From a virus: a DNA stretch of 21,701 nucleotides. Where the stretch lies: the IMG/VR virus record IMGVR_UViG_3300010151_000220, positions 1-21,701 of that record; one strand, written 5' to 3'. The notes beneath the pieces are model-generated. The model worked only from the letters and a program-made list of their open reading frames with translations. It was not told the origin of the DNA and did not search any database. Positions 1 through 9,051 of this stretch are shown here, one piece after another. The number at the start of each line of letters is the position of its first letter. Within the stretch, counting starts at the first letter, position 1. A program made the translations under genes and the position numbers.

Positions 1-320
1 ACATCAGTGGATGCGCCCGCGGTCACACTGAGCGTATCTGTGGTCTCCAGATTCAGCTTGTTGCCGCCCATTATTTCGAGTGAGCTATTAGCCGGTATCG
101 CCGTGCCAGTGATCAGCTCGACGGTCTGGTTGGACTCGTCGTTGTTGCCGGCCCGATTGGCGGTATCTGTGCCAATGCTGACAGTGGCTGTCGTCGCAGA
201 CCCGGTTGTGTTGCCGAGCACCAGACCGATCACAACAGCCGTGGTGCTGGCGGCAACGGTATAGATAACGTCCGCGCTGGTCACATTCGCCTTCGTGACG
301 AGCTTAAAAGTGTTAGCCAT
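1..320 (-). CDS. Beta-rich virion protein, N-terminal 106 residues (runs off window)
   Basis: ATG at 320 has AAGGA 6 nt upstream and begins 12 nt after the fibre stop; the frame is open to the window edge, so the C-terminus is missing. It begins MANTFKLVTKANVTSADVIY, then TVAASTTAVVIGLVLGNTTG, with later PANSSLEIMGGNKLNLETTD and TLSVTAGAS. This pattern (short strands, 'VIYTV.A.TT.VVIGL.L.N', 'L....GD.L.V') is shared by many short podovirus and siphovirus structural proteins with a beta-sandwich or jelly-roll appearance, often of about 110 aa, so little may be missing. Its position after the fibre fits a fibre tip, collar or decoration component, but the role is not established. Confidence 0.7.
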   Translation of the reverse strand, partial: MANTFKLVTKANVTSADVIYTVAASTTAVVIGLVLGNTTGSATTATVSIGTDTANRAGNNDESNQTVELITGTAIPANSSLEIMGGNKLNLETTDTLSVTAGASTD

Positions 321-332
321 GATTTTTCCTTT

Positions 333-1505
333 CTAGCCTAACGCGATTGCCATGGGGACCGCTTCCGACGCAGCCGCCGATGATGCAGCAGCAGTAGCGC
401 TAGCCGCAGAGGCCGCAGCGGAAACCGAACTAGCCGACGCGCTTGAGGCGCTAGCCGTGGCTGAAGTCGAGGAGTTGGAGGCCTGGGTGCTGGCGGACGA
501 GGCCGAGGTCGAGGCGTTGCTGGCCTGGGTGCTAGCGGACGAGGCGCTGGAAGCGGCCGCCGTGGCTGATGCCGCACTCTTAGCAGCGTGATGTAAAGAG
601 GAATAGCTTGTGCCATCGACTGTCTGATCTTCGGGGTTGATTGCCCATTCTTTGGCAGGGCCTCTTGACGCCGTATCGGTAACGTCAGTGCCGCCTACAG
701 CCCAGGCTTTACTTGAGAAGTCCGATCCAGTAACAGCACCGTCCACTTTCACAGCGTAGTCGTCTGCTAATTGGGCTGATGTCGCCGCCGCCGTCGCACT
801 GGTGGTTGCGGAAGCGCCGTCAACGATGATGGTGAATTTTGCAGCATCGGTATTGCCGGATATTGGTAACGACCCGGAGGAGGTATGGGCCTCATTCACA
901 AAATAGACATTCCCGTTACCGCTATCGCGGACTACGTCCCTGATAACATATGCGGTATCGGCGGCCCAATTGCCCCGATGTTCACCGATTGACACTGATG
1001 TCGTCAGGGCAGCGCCTGTCGCATCGTAGGCCAAGATCTTGTTCTTGTTGTTTGCCGGTGTATCGTAAGGTAGGAAGAGGGGGCCTAGGGATGACCAGTC
1101 TCGGTTGCCGAAAATCTCAACCTGTACAGCGCGGTCCATGGCCTCGTCGAGTTGCTGCTGCTGAACCGTCAAGGCGTCCAGGTCCAAGTTCATCGTCGAT
1201 GCCCGGATATCGCCACCTGCGGTGAAGTCCGTTGTCCGGCTGATAGCTCTGTCGCCGATGATAGTAATCAGCTGTGCTGTCGTCGGCTCCTGTCCACCAA
1301 CGAACGTGATCGAACCCGTGCCGTCAGCGGAAAGCGCGACAGTGTAGTGGGTCGTCAACGTCTTCAGCGTAGATGACGTGGTAGAGCCCTGGTAGACGGC
1401 GAGGTCGCCCTCATCCAATACCGTAAACGTAAAGGCATAGGGGCCAGCTTGGCCGCTGCCGCCGACCGTGTACTGAACCCTCCTTGTTACCGCTGCTACA
1501 GTCAT
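333..1505 (-). CDS. Tail fibre protein with T7 gp17-type N-terminus, 390 aa
   Basis: This is the host-recognition fibre or its base. Residues about 1-130 (RRVQYTVGGSGQAGPYAFTF, VLDEGDLAVYQ, TTHYTVALSADGTGSITFVG, then NLDLDALTVQQQQLDEAMDR) match the tail-attachment domain of T7 gp17-like fibres ('Y.......F...F.YL....V.V...L...L....Y......I.......I.R.T.......D.N...Q..E..DRA'). A middle WNAADTAY-like segment (GNWAADTAYVIRDVV) resembles a carbohydrate-binding-like repeat. The end is an Ala/Ser/Thr rod and stops without a receptor-binding tip or chaperone domain, so the tip is probably another protein. ATG at 1505 with GAGGA 8 nt upstream is preferred to a TTG just before. Good confidence. Confidence 0.85.
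   Translation of the reverse strand: MTVAAVTRRVQYTVGGSGQAGPYAFTFTVLDEGDLAVYQGSTTSSTLKTLTTHYTVALSADGTGSITFVGGQEPTTAQLITIIGDRAISRTTDFTAGGDIRASTMNLDLDALTVQQQQLDEAMDRAVQVEIFGNRDWSSLGPLFLPYDTPANNKNKILAYDATGAALTTSVSIGEHRGNWAADTAYVIRDVVRDSGNGNVYFVNEAHTSSGSLPISGNTDAAKFTIIVDGASATTSATAAATSAQLADDYAVKVDGAVTGSDFSSKAWAVGGTDVTDTASRGPAKEWAINPEDQTVDGTSYSSLHHAAKSAASATAAASSASSASTQASNASTSASSASTQASNSSTSATASASSASASSVSAAASAASATAAASSAAASEAVPMAIALG
481..564 (-). repeat. 42-bp tandem duplication in the fibre rod
   Basis: The plus-strand segment beginning GCCTGGGTGCTGGCGGACGA at 481 recurs at 523 with one change in its first 23 bases. It encodes two 14-residue units (ASSASTQASNASTS and ASSASTQASNSSTS) in the Ala/Ser rod of the fibre. 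Unit number would set rod length. Confidence 0.75.
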
Positions 1506-1532
1506 CAATCAGTTCCTCTGTCGTTTGTATAT

Positions 1533-4418
1533 CTAAAAATCCAACCCAACGCCAGCGATACCGCCAGCCCGTTCTGCTTTTTTCTCGTCGATGGCGGTCT
1601 TCAAATCTGGATATTCTTGATACAAGAGTGATCTCGCGGCTTCATCTCTCACAGTAACTATGCTTTGCATTCGGGATACTTTCGCAGCTTTGTCGAGTTT
1701 GTTGTACACGGTTTCGCCAGCACCAAATACCTGCGCGTCGATTTGTTGTAGCAGGGTGGGCGGGTTTCTCCGGCCTTTGTAAAATCTTGACGAATCTGGC
1801 CTCATCGACAATTCCAACAGCCGGTTGTAGTGTTCTGCACTAAGGTCAACGCCTTCTATTTTTCGCTGCGGCATAGTGATGCCATCACCAAGGTTAACGA
1901 GTTCAACATCAACTTTTCTGTGGTCAGTTGTCCTTACCCGAATTGGCAGGTAGGGCATGTCTAGGCCGCGCACGGTTTCGGCCCATCGATTGAGCCGAGG
2001 CTGGAGGCCCTGCGAAATGCCCGGAATGCCATCACGCCATTTCTGGATCGCGCCCCAGATATTCCGCATGATCAACGTATTGCCATGTTCTGGCGGCAGA
2101 TGGCTCCTGAATTGTGGATCTGTCACGCCTTCGATCAGCTTCGTCAAGGTTGGCGGCATGGTGCCGAGGGTGACGGCACTTTGAGCCGTGGACAGCGCGG
2201 CACCCGTGTAGACTTTAGCGAAGGCGCCTGCGAGGGCCTCCAGACCGCCGACGCCCTTGGGGCGAAACGCCACGGCATTCGACAGGGTTTCGATGCCTTG
2301 CATCATGGGCATAGTCCCCACGTAATTGTACACACCCGCCGTCATCGCCGTCATTATGTCTCCGAGATTGTCGGCGCCCTCGTATTTCGCGAGTTGTCGG
2401 TAGTCAGCCATAATCGCCAGAAGTCCCGACACCGGCTCAAATCGGCTGAAGCTGACAGCCGTCCAAGACCCGTCAGCATTACGGCTATGCATCGAATATG
2501 GCTGGATGCCTGCCCGCTGCCATGCCTCCCTGGTTTTCTTATCCACGGGCATGCCGCCCGTCACCCGGATGTCGCCTTCCTCCTTAACTGGCCCGGAGTT
2601 CTCCAGGCTCTCCATCAGCATGTAGACGCTGCCAAGAAGCATGGACCCGAAGGCCATCTTCCCCATGGCCATGTCGGCGGCAGGCCCGCCTTCCTTCACG
2701 GCCTTCTGGAAATCTGACAAGCCCAACTTGCCGATCACTGAATCGCCCATGCCCATGCGGCCAGCTGTCTGGCCCCATACCACGTCAAGGAGGGGAAGGG
2801 GCGTCCGGTCGATCATTGCCTTGGCGATGTTTGTCGGCGTTTTGTAGAACGGCGAAACGGGCTTCATCGCAGCAGACTGGAAGAACGGTGCCAGCCTCGC
2901 CACACCACCTTCAAGGTCTTGTTGATATGTGCGGTCCAAGGCCTCGTCGATCAGGCGTTGACGCACCTTTTGCGAGGGATTGACGACGATCTCGTCGGTG
3001 GCAATACGAGCGGCCTCGCGGGTATCCATGCCGCCATGCACCAGTTCAGCTGCACGGCGATGCGCCAGGGCATGCATTTCGGCGCGTCGGAAAATGGCCT
3101 TAAAGAATTCGTCTTCTGCCATCAGCAATCGCCCGGGTTGTCTTACAAACCACTTCGCCATGAAGTCGATGCCGCGGGCGGCAGCGCCGTCAGCATCCAT
3201 CGCAGGTATCAACCGCGCCATGTTTTCCCCGGTCACGGCGCGTGTCTTGTACTCAAGCTTTGACACGCCGCCGGTAGGCAGTTCTGTCATATATGATCTG
3301 CCAGCCGCCCGGAAGGCCTCGCCAAAACTCGACATCAAAGCGTATCCGTAGGATGTCGCCTCGCCGAACAAGACACGCTCGTCATCTGGCATGCTTCGAA
3401 TAAGAGTGCGGCCTCTCCCGGCGACGGCGGCGACAGCCCGCTCGGGTACGGCCAAGGAGCCGTTCAAAGCATTCGACAATATATTGACCATGTGAGTGAC
3501 GGGTGATGCCAGTAGGCCGTTGACGTAGACCTCGACAATCATGTCAGCCGTCAGCCGTCCCTTGCTTGCAAGCTCCTTGACGAACGTACTTTGTTGCGTC
3601 GGGTCAGGCATCCTGATGTAGGCCTGGGCTAGCATATCTTTGGCAATCGGGTCCGCGTCTTGGCCAACCCTTTGGCCTCTCTGGATCAGGTCGAGAAGGG
3701 GCGCAGCGGCTTGGTCGTTTGCCATCGCGATTTGTCGTGTTGACGCGAGGCCGCGGGCGGTAGCTGTCCGCATGTTAATCAAATTCTGCACGAAGACGCC
3801 CTGCGCCGCCATGCCAGCTGACGCGACCGAGAACAGGTGGTCGATTTCTTCCTGTGATCTCCCGTTGGCCCGAGCATTAAGGTATTTGCCGAACGATTTC
3901 CTGACGGCCAAAGCCCATTGAACGTGGGCATGACCAACAGCGGTGAGGGTTACGTCGAGATCTTTTAGCGTAGCCGCGCTGGCGCCCTTTTCCAAAACCT
4001 CAAAGGTGCGGTCCATGCCCAGTGCGGCGGCTTTCTCTTGCAGCTCTGCAAAGGTTCTGGTCACATTGTGGTCGAGGTTCGACTTGATGCTATCGACTAC
4101 GCCATCAATGAGGCCTCGGATCGTCGCATCGCTGACGGTGTCGGAGCCAAAGATCCGCTCCATGTTGATGTCGTGAAACGGAACACCTTTAGTGGGCGAT
4201 GGCTTGCCGCTGATTTTGCCGCTCAACCGGCCAAAGAGGTTGTGGCCAGGGTACGCTTTGAGAATTTCGTTCGCTTCCTCATGCGTCGGCTGGCGGATGA
4301 CGATACTCTCGCCAACATGCTTGATGACATCGCCGTCGTCCATGACGCCGCTGATCTTCGGCTCTGGATTGCCTACGTCATCGAGCGCGCCTTTGAGGGC
4401 TTTTGTGAGATTTACCAT
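1533..4418 (-). CDS. Very large internal virion protein, 961 aa
   Basis: This is probably ejected with the genome. Helical throughout, it has segments recurring in long phage structural/polyvalent proteins: YVNGLLASPVTHMVNILSN at 298-316; PFFQSAAMKPVSPFYKTPTN at 511-530 followed by a helix ending DRTP; a hydrophobic segment at 582-604 (MAMGKMAFGSMLLGSVYMLM); and REAWQRAGIQPYSM at 630-643 with a following strand SWTAVSFSRFEPVSG. The second half is richer in Gly, Met and hydrophobics, compatible with membrane interaction. There is no evident enzyme motif. GGGAG lies 7 nt before the ATG, which is 3 nt past the previous stop. With the 877-aa protein it replaces the single gp16 of T7. Confidence 0.7.
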   Translation of the reverse strand: MVNLTKALKGALDDVGNPEPKISGVMDDGDVIKHVGESIVIRQPTHEEANEILKAYPGHNLFGRLSGKISGKPSPTKGVPFHDINMERIFGSDTVSDATIRGLIDGVVDSIKSNLDHNVTRTFAELQEKAAALGMDRTFEVLEKGASAATLKDLDVTLTAVGHAHVQWALAVRKSFGKYLNARANGRSQEEIDHLFSVASAGMAAQGVFVQNLINMRTATARGLASTRQIAMANDQAAAPLLDLIQRGQRVGQDADPIAKDMLAQAYIRMPDPTQQSTFVKELASKGRLTADMIVEVYVNGLLASPVTHMVNILSNALNGSLAVPERAVAAVAGRGRTLIRSMPDDERVLFGEATSYGYALMSSFGEAFRAAGRSYMTELPTGGVSKLEYKTRAVTGENMARLIPAMDADGAAARGIDFMAKWFVRQPGRLLMAEDEFFKAIFRRAEMHALAHRRAAELVHGGMDTREAARIATDEIVVNPSQKVRQRLIDEALDRTYQQDLEGGVARLAPFFQSAAMKPVSPFYKTPTNIAKAMIDRTPLPLLDVVWGQTAGRMGMGDSVIGKLGLSDFQKAVKEGGPAADMAMGKMAFGSMLLGSVYMLMESLENSGPVKEEGDIRVTGGMPVDKKTREAWQRAGIQPYSMHSRNADGSWTAVSFSRFEPVSGLLAIMADYRQLAKYEGADNLGDIMTAMTAGVYNYVGTMPMMQGIETLSNAVAFRPKGVGGLEALAGAFAKVYTGAALSTAQSAVTLGTMPPTLTKLIEGVTDPQFRSHLPPEHGNTLIMRNIWGAIQKWRDGIPGISQGLQPRLNRWAETVRGLDMPYLPIRVRTTDHRKVDVELVNLGDGITMPQRKIEGVDLSAEHYNRLLELSMRPDSSRFYKGRRNPPTLLQQIDAQVFGAGETVYNKLDKAAKVSRMQSIVTVRDEAARSLLYQEYPDLKTAIDEKKAERAGGIAGVGLDF

Positions 4419-4421
4419 GGC

Positions 4422-7055
4422 TTAACTCCCGGCCTTGGGGGGGTTAAGCGGGGCGTCTAGCTTTCTTCGGCCTCGTCCTCGTCCGCCTCTGGGGCCAGCG
4501 GCTGCACGACCTTCGCCAGACGCTGGAACAGTTCCGTCTCCGCTTTGCGTAGAGCCGCTCTTTCGTCCGTGTTTTCTGATGAGTTCGTCGAGTTTGCCAA
4601 GATCAACTCCTTCCGCTTCTGTCCAAGGCCTGCCTTCTTTGCCAGCTTTTTGGACGCTAAATCCCTTGGGTATGACGCCACTACCCCGCTTCTTAATGTC
4701 GGAGATCAAGGCTTCCTTCGTGTCTTTTGTGAACGTGTAAATTGTACCATCGCTGGCCGGATATTCAAAGCGGAACCCGCGCTTGGTTTTCACTTGAGAG
4801 AAGCCGTAGTTCCATGTGCCGAACCTGCCTTCTCTAGCTTTGGCGCCGACATACGGGTCTAAGTCGCCCCTGGCCTGCTTGATCAAGCCCAGCAAACTTG
4901 CGTGGTCCGCTTCTTGGTTGCCGCGCTTAACCCAAGTCTTCCAGTGCCATTCGCCAGCGGTTACGCCCTTCGGCAGCTGACGGGCCAGTTCCGCTTCGAT
5001 CTGTTCGTAAAGTAGCAGGCCTCTATGGCCCTTGAATATTTCTGCCAGAGATGTCCCGGCCTTGGTTGCCAGTTTATCTGTCCCAGTCCTTACCTTCTCA
5101 CCATCCCATAGATTTAGGTCATCAAAACGGCCATCATCAAAGAATGCCTTGGCCTGGATGCGGTCGATTATAACAACGTCCTTGCGGCCAGCCAGCAGCA
5201 TCATAAAGGACAGCACCTTGTTGTTGATGCCTGGGTCATCAGCCAACTCATAGAAGCGGCGGCGAACATCCTTGGATGAGACAGATGGGTCAGAGAGTAG
5301 ATCGTGGAATTGCTGTAGCGGCGAATTGCCTGCTTCGCCAGCACCCATCTTCCGTAGGAAATCCTTACCAAACGCATTCAAGTTATGCTGTGTGCCCCGT
5401 CCAAATGATCCCTCTTTGATCACGCCGGATGCCCAATCCAGATACCTTACCAGCATCTTGTCGTCGAACTTGCCGCCCAAAGCTGCCTGAATAAACGGCT
5501 CTATGCCGTTGATGGCATCAAGAAATCCCGCCTCCTGAACACTCGGCGATACGCCTCTCGACAACATGCCCCAAAGGGTCAGCTTGGCAGTGGTTGTGGC
5601 ATCGGCTTGGGCGTTGCCCCCCGCCCTGTAAAGCGATGCAAAGTCGTTAGCAAACTCCAGACCATCGTCAGCCATGCGTAGTTGATCCGGCGTGAGGTCG
5701 AGCATCTCATCGTGCAACCGGCCTTCGTTTGCCATCTGTATGAACCGATACGGCGGAATTGGGACATCCGTGTCGCCCAGTGCGTCGGCCCACATATTGC
5801 TGAATGCCTCTTCAGAACTGAACGGCTCTGGGTGCCGAGATATAACGTCATCCAATCCCTTGGCTTGCCGTGTGGCGTTCTTGGTATTTGTCTTTTTTAT
5901 AATCAAAGGCTTTGTATGCTCTGGTTGGACAGTTGCGGCCTGTCGGAAGCGCGACATCAAACCCCATAAGTTGTCTTCTGCAACCGCAGCCTGTCCGGGC
6001 AGTTTCACGCTGCCGGACGTGTCTTCAAAGAACTCCTTTAATACCTGAGTGAATTGCCCGCCTAACCCCGAATCCTTTGCAGCAATAGCCAGCCGCCCAG
6101 CTTTGTTTAGCACTGGTGTCAAAACAAGGCCGGGGACGCTGGCAAAGAGGCGGGAGCGGAAATTCGTGTCTATAAGTGAGCCTGGGTCAGCGTTAATGAA
6201 GTCCTCAAGCGCCTTGTGTACTAAAGCTGAATATTCCCCAACATCAAGGCCAGCAAGGGCATAGTCCTCGGGGATAGCTGAGAAAAGGCTCACCAAGTCA
6301 TTAGCTTCAGTTTCAGATGATGTGGCAAAATCACCCAAGCCGCCGCCGACAAGGTCGGCAATCACTGCACCGCTGCCCGCCATTTTTAACGCCTTGATGA
6401 ACGGTATCATGGTTGGAACAGCCTGCGCGATGCCCTTGCCAAAAGCAGCCGCCATACCCGGAGGCGCTGGCGGTGGCTTGGCATCCAGCCCCGTCAACTC
6501 ACCCAGGAAGTCCAGGGCATCGCGTAACGTGGTTAGTTTTCTGCCGTCCTCCGTAATCCATTCGCCAATCGGAATAAGGTCGTTTACGTTGGCCGCTCCC
6601 GCGACGAGGCCTTCGGGCATGCCCGCGAAGAAGTTTTGGACGCCCTCCACAAATCCGCCTTCGTCCTCTTCCGTAGCCGCCACGGCCTCTGCCTCCTCCT
6701 CGACGGCCTCCTCGGGCGGTGATAGTGATGACAACTCTGTGTCTGCCGTCATCTGGGCGGCATGAGCGTTGGCTGATATGCGTGAATAGCTCCCGTCTGG
6801 ACCACGCTGCACAACAGGCTGACCGTCACCGATGATGCTCTGATCCTCGTAGGCCCTCAACATCATCTTGTTGATGTCGTTGGGGTTGTCTGACACCTGC
6901 GCGGCGGGGCGTATTTCGATTTTCAGCGGCCCTTCCCCCGTGTCAACGTCTGGCTGCTCAACGACCGGCATTGGCGCGGGCGGGAGATTGACCTGTGGCA
7001 GATCCGGTCGTGACCCAGGCACCTCGGTAACAATGCTATTCAGGGGATCTGCCAT
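4422..7055 (-). CDS. Large internal virion (ejection) protein, 877 aa
   Basis: This is a probable ejection protein in the place of T7 gp16. Regions in order: Pro-rich N-terminus; acidic stretch at about 114-134 (EEAVEEEAEAVAATEEDEGG); hydrophobic, Gly/Ala-rich segment at 208-243 that could insert in a membrane; helical middle; a compact domain at about 555-720 (GRGTQHNLNAFGKDFLRKM, later SFMMLLAGRKDVVIIDRIQA and AGEWHWKTWVKRGNQ) that resembles a domain found in very large phage polyvalent proteins. No lytic transglycosylase motif is visible. GGGGAG lies 6 nt before the ATG. The last 48 codons are Gly/Arg-rich and codon-poor, while another frame there looks better, so the C-terminus is uncertain. 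Confidence 0.65.
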   Translation of the reverse strand: MADPLNSIVTEVPGSRPDLPQVNLPPAPMPVVEQPDVDTGEGPLKIEIRPAAQVSDNPNDINKMMLRAYEDQSIIGDGQPVVQRGPDGSYSRISANAHAAQMTADTELSSLSPPEEAVEEEAEAVAATEEDEGGFVEGVQNFFAGMPEGLVAGAANVNDLIPIGEWITEDGRKLTTLRDALDFLGELTGLDAKPPPAPPGMAAAFGKGIAQAVPTMIPFIKALKMAGSGAVIADLVGGGLGDFATSSETEANDLVSLFSAIPEDYALAGLDVGEYSALVHKALEDFINADPGSLIDTNFRSRLFASVPGLVLTPVLNKAGRLAIAAKDSGLGGQFTQVLKEFFEDTSGSVKLPGQAAVAEDNLWGLMSRFRQAATVQPEHTKPLIIKKTNTKNATRQAKGLDDVISRHPEPFSSEEAFSNMWADALGDTDVPIPPYRFIQMANEGRLHDEMLDLTPDQLRMADDGLEFANDFASLYRAGGNAQADATTTAKLTLWGMLSRGVSPSVQEAGFLDAINGIEPFIQAALGGKFDDKMLVRYLDWASGVIKEGSFGRGTQHNLNAFGKDFLRKMGAGEAGNSPLQQFHDLLSDPSVSSKDVRRRFYELADDPGINNKVLSFMMLLAGRKDVVIIDRIQAKAFFDDGRFDDLNLWDGEKVRTGTDKLATKAGTSLAEIFKGHRGLLLYEQIEAELARQLPKGVTAGEWHWKTWVKRGNQEADHASLLGLIKQARGDLDPYVGAKAREGRFGTWNYGFSQVKTKRGFRFEYPASDGTIYTFTKDTKEALISDIKKRGSGVIPKGFSVQKAGKEGRPWTEAEGVDLGKLDELIRKHGRKSGSTQSGDGTVPASGEGRAAAGPRGGRGRGRRKLDAPLNPPKAGS
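4457..4600 (-). CDS. Possible overlapping small gene or frameshifted end, 47 aa
   Basis: Inside the 877-aa gene, the +1 frame reads TTG at 4600, then ANSTNSSENTDERAALRKAE and TELFQRLAKVVQPL, ending APEADEDEAEES at TAG 4457: an amphipathic helix with an acidic tail. GGAAGGAG lies 6 nt before the TTG. Over the last 36 codons (4460-4567), 26 end in G or C, against 14 in the 877-aa frame. Either an internal gene is translated from this site, or the true C-terminus of the 877-aa protein switches to this frame. The frame is open further back to GTG 4681. Chance cannot be excluded without homologues. Confidence 0.4.
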   Translation of the reverse strand: MANSTNSSENTDERAALRKAETELFQRLAKVVQPLAPEADEDEAEES

Positions 7056-9049
7056 TATCGTCTCCCCATATATGTCTGGATCTTTGCTTTTATATCTAAT
7101 CCGGCATCGCTACCGTATTTCTTGAAAACCGCCCTATATTTGTTGAGCCACTTCCTCGCCGCTGTTCTTTTGTTCTCGTTAATTACATGGACTTGGTCGC
7201 CCAAGCCCCACCAGTATTCGGACTCTGTTTCTACTATTTTACTTTGCAGAAACGCTTCCGGGTCACTGCCAGGAGGCGCCATTCCGATCATCGTCATAAT
7301 GCCGGGGTACCTGTTTTCGTCGCGGAGTTCAGATACCGCTGCCTCAAAATCATCTGCCCTATCTTTTTTCATTCGGTCGGAACCGACAAGCTGGCGGGCG
7401 ATGTCCAATATCGTTCTCTCGTTGACGGGGTCGCCCACAGCGAACCCATACGCTTTTCCATTTTCGCCGACTTGACCATCGGTAAGCCAGTTGGTGATCA
7501 TGTCGATGTACTCGTTAAATTTCATCAGGGCGGCTCTGTCCGCCTGTTGCGTATCTGCCGACGTGAACTCCCGCTCGACAACCTTCAGCGTCCGACGAAT
7601 GTGATCTCTTGCCAGTTTCAACCCGCCGCTTTCGTTTGTTTTAGCGGCAACGTCTGCCATGGCTTTTGCGGCGTGTTCGCCTTGCAACAGGCCCAATTCC
7701 ATGAGACGTTCGACATATTCATATTCGAGCGTACCTTCAGCCTTGCGGCGTTCCAGTTCCAATGCGATGTCAGGCTGGAGGTCTCTCGTCTTTAGCAACG
7801 CCGTTCTAGTTTTCTGGGCAATTTCACTATGGCCCAGTCTGTTTAGCGCCGCGTCCATCGCAGATGCGCGTAACGTGGCGTTGGCATCATCCATGTCGCC
7901 CAGATTAAGGGGCCGCTGACTGGCGATGGCGAACTCTTTGGCAATGCCTGCGACACGGTGCTTCTCTCTGGCCTCCCACGCAGACCTGTCGAGAATGGGT
8001 TTGTTGGTCTTAATTTTATGCGCGTCATCCAGTGCTTTGATAAAGTCAGTCTTGGTGTCGTCATCCATATGTTGCCATATTCGGCCAAGGGCGAGGCTCT
8101 GTTCGAGGGTGCCAATACCCTTGAAATCAGATTTGCCGTGGTTGTTGTTGATGTGGTCGATCACAGCCGATTGACCCATTTCCACCGCCCGCATAACTCC
8201 GTTGCTGACAAGTGCCTTTTTGACGTGCTTATCCCAGGTTGCGTCGAAGGCCTTGAAATCCAGGCCGTTGACGACGGCGGTATGTTCCGCTCTTGCATAA
8301 ATGCTTTTGATTAGTTCAGGGTTGCCTGCTTCTATGGCCGTCACCACCGCGTCCTGTTCCAAAACAATAGACCGCTGGGCGACAGCCTTCCGCACCTTAC
8401 CTTGGTGCGTCAGGTATTTGGTGTTAAATGCATTTAAGGCGTTGTGGCCTTCGATGCGGAGGTTGGCGTAGAGCTTGGACGCTAGCACAGGTGAAATCTG
8501 CATCGCCGCATTCTTCGTGTCATCGACCAGCTTGTTCAGTTCGTCTTGCACTTCCGTAGGCGCCTTGATAGGTGCGCCGGACTGATCGTATGCAGCCTTG
8601 GTGATGCCGCCCATCGCAATCTTGGAATCGACGCTCAAATCCAGGTACATCTGGTCGAGGGCTGCGCTGCGGGCGGCGCGGCCAAATACGGTCCAGGTGT
8701 CGCCGGGAACCGGCTGACCCCTGGCATCGTACTCCCACTCCTTGGTGTTAGCATTCTGAATCAGGTCGGCAGATGGAGCGTTCTGTACCCCATAGGCCTC
8801 GCCTTCGACTTTCGCCTGCGCCGCAGCCGAGTTGAAGGCCATGCTGGTCATCTGGTTGAGGCGGTTCTGAAGATCCGCCGCGGCTTGGCTCTGAAGGGCG
8901 GCGGTGCGCTGCTGACCGGAGATGTTCATCTGCTGCGCCCGTTCAGCCGCCGCAGTGCGCTTTGGAGCAACCAAGCCTGCGGGCTGCAACGAGGCAAATG
9001 TCGGCACGGCGCCTCTAACTTGTCGGTTTGGTAATGGTCGCCTTGCCAT
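7055..9049 (-). CDS. Internal virion protein, T7 gp15-like, 664 aa
   Basis: This large, mostly helical protein lies directly after the gp14-like gene, the position of T7 gene 15, whose 747-aa product lines the ejection channel. It starts MARRPLPNRQVRGAVPTFAS, then shows helical hairpins rich in Ala, Glu and Lys throughout, for example MDAALNRLGHSEIAQKTRTA and RDHIRRTLKVVEREFTSADT. A late segment reads SEYWWGLGDQVHVINENKRT. I see no catalytic motif or signal peptide. ATG at 9049 has no convincing Shine-Dalgarno sequence and is 2 nt past the previous stop, suggesting coupling. The TAA shares one base with the next ATG (TAATG). Assignment rests on order, length and composition, less on motif. 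Confidence 0.7.
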   Translation of the reverse strand: MARRPLPNRQVRGAVPTFASLQPAGLVAPKRTAAAERAQQMNISGQQRTAALQSQAAADLQNRLNQMTSMAFNSAAAQAKVEGEAYGVQNAPSADLIQNANTKEWEYDARGQPVPGDTWTVFGRAARSAALDQMYLDLSVDSKIAMGGITKAAYDQSGAPIKAPTEVQDELNKLVDDTKNAAMQISPVLASKLYANLRIEGHNALNAFNTKYLTHQGKVRKAVAQRSIVLEQDAVVTAIEAGNPELIKSIYARAEHTAVVNGLDFKAFDATWDKHVKKALVSNGVMRAVEMGQSAVIDHINNNHGKSDFKGIGTLEQSLALGRIWQHMDDDTKTDFIKALDDAHKIKTNKPILDRSAWEAREKHRVAGIAKEFAIASQRPLNLGDMDDANATLRASAMDAALNRLGHSEIAQKTRTALLKTRDLQPDIALELERRKAEGTLEYEYVERLMELGLLQGEHAAKAMADVAAKTNESGGLKLARDHIRRTLKVVEREFTSADTQQADRAALMKFNEYIDMITNWLTDGQVGENGKAYGFAVGDPVNERTILDIARQLVGSDRMKKDRADDFEAAVSELRDENRYPGIMTMIGMAPPGSDPEAFLQSKIVETESEYWWGLGDQVHVINENKRTAARKWLNKYRAVFKKYGSDAGLDIKAKIQTYMGRR

Positions 9050-9051
9050 GA

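Noticed and set aside
7-264. 85-aa plus-strand frame at the left edge
   Set aside because: It is antisense to the partial beta-rich structural gene, which has a good start and continues off the window.
352-591. 79-aa plus-strand Ala/Glu-rich frame
   Set aside because: It is the reverse complement of the Ala/Ser repeat rod of the tail fibre.
2085-2717. 210-aa plus-strand frame
   Set aside because: It lies opposite the 961-aa virion protein gene, has His/Arg-rich antisense composition and no start signal.
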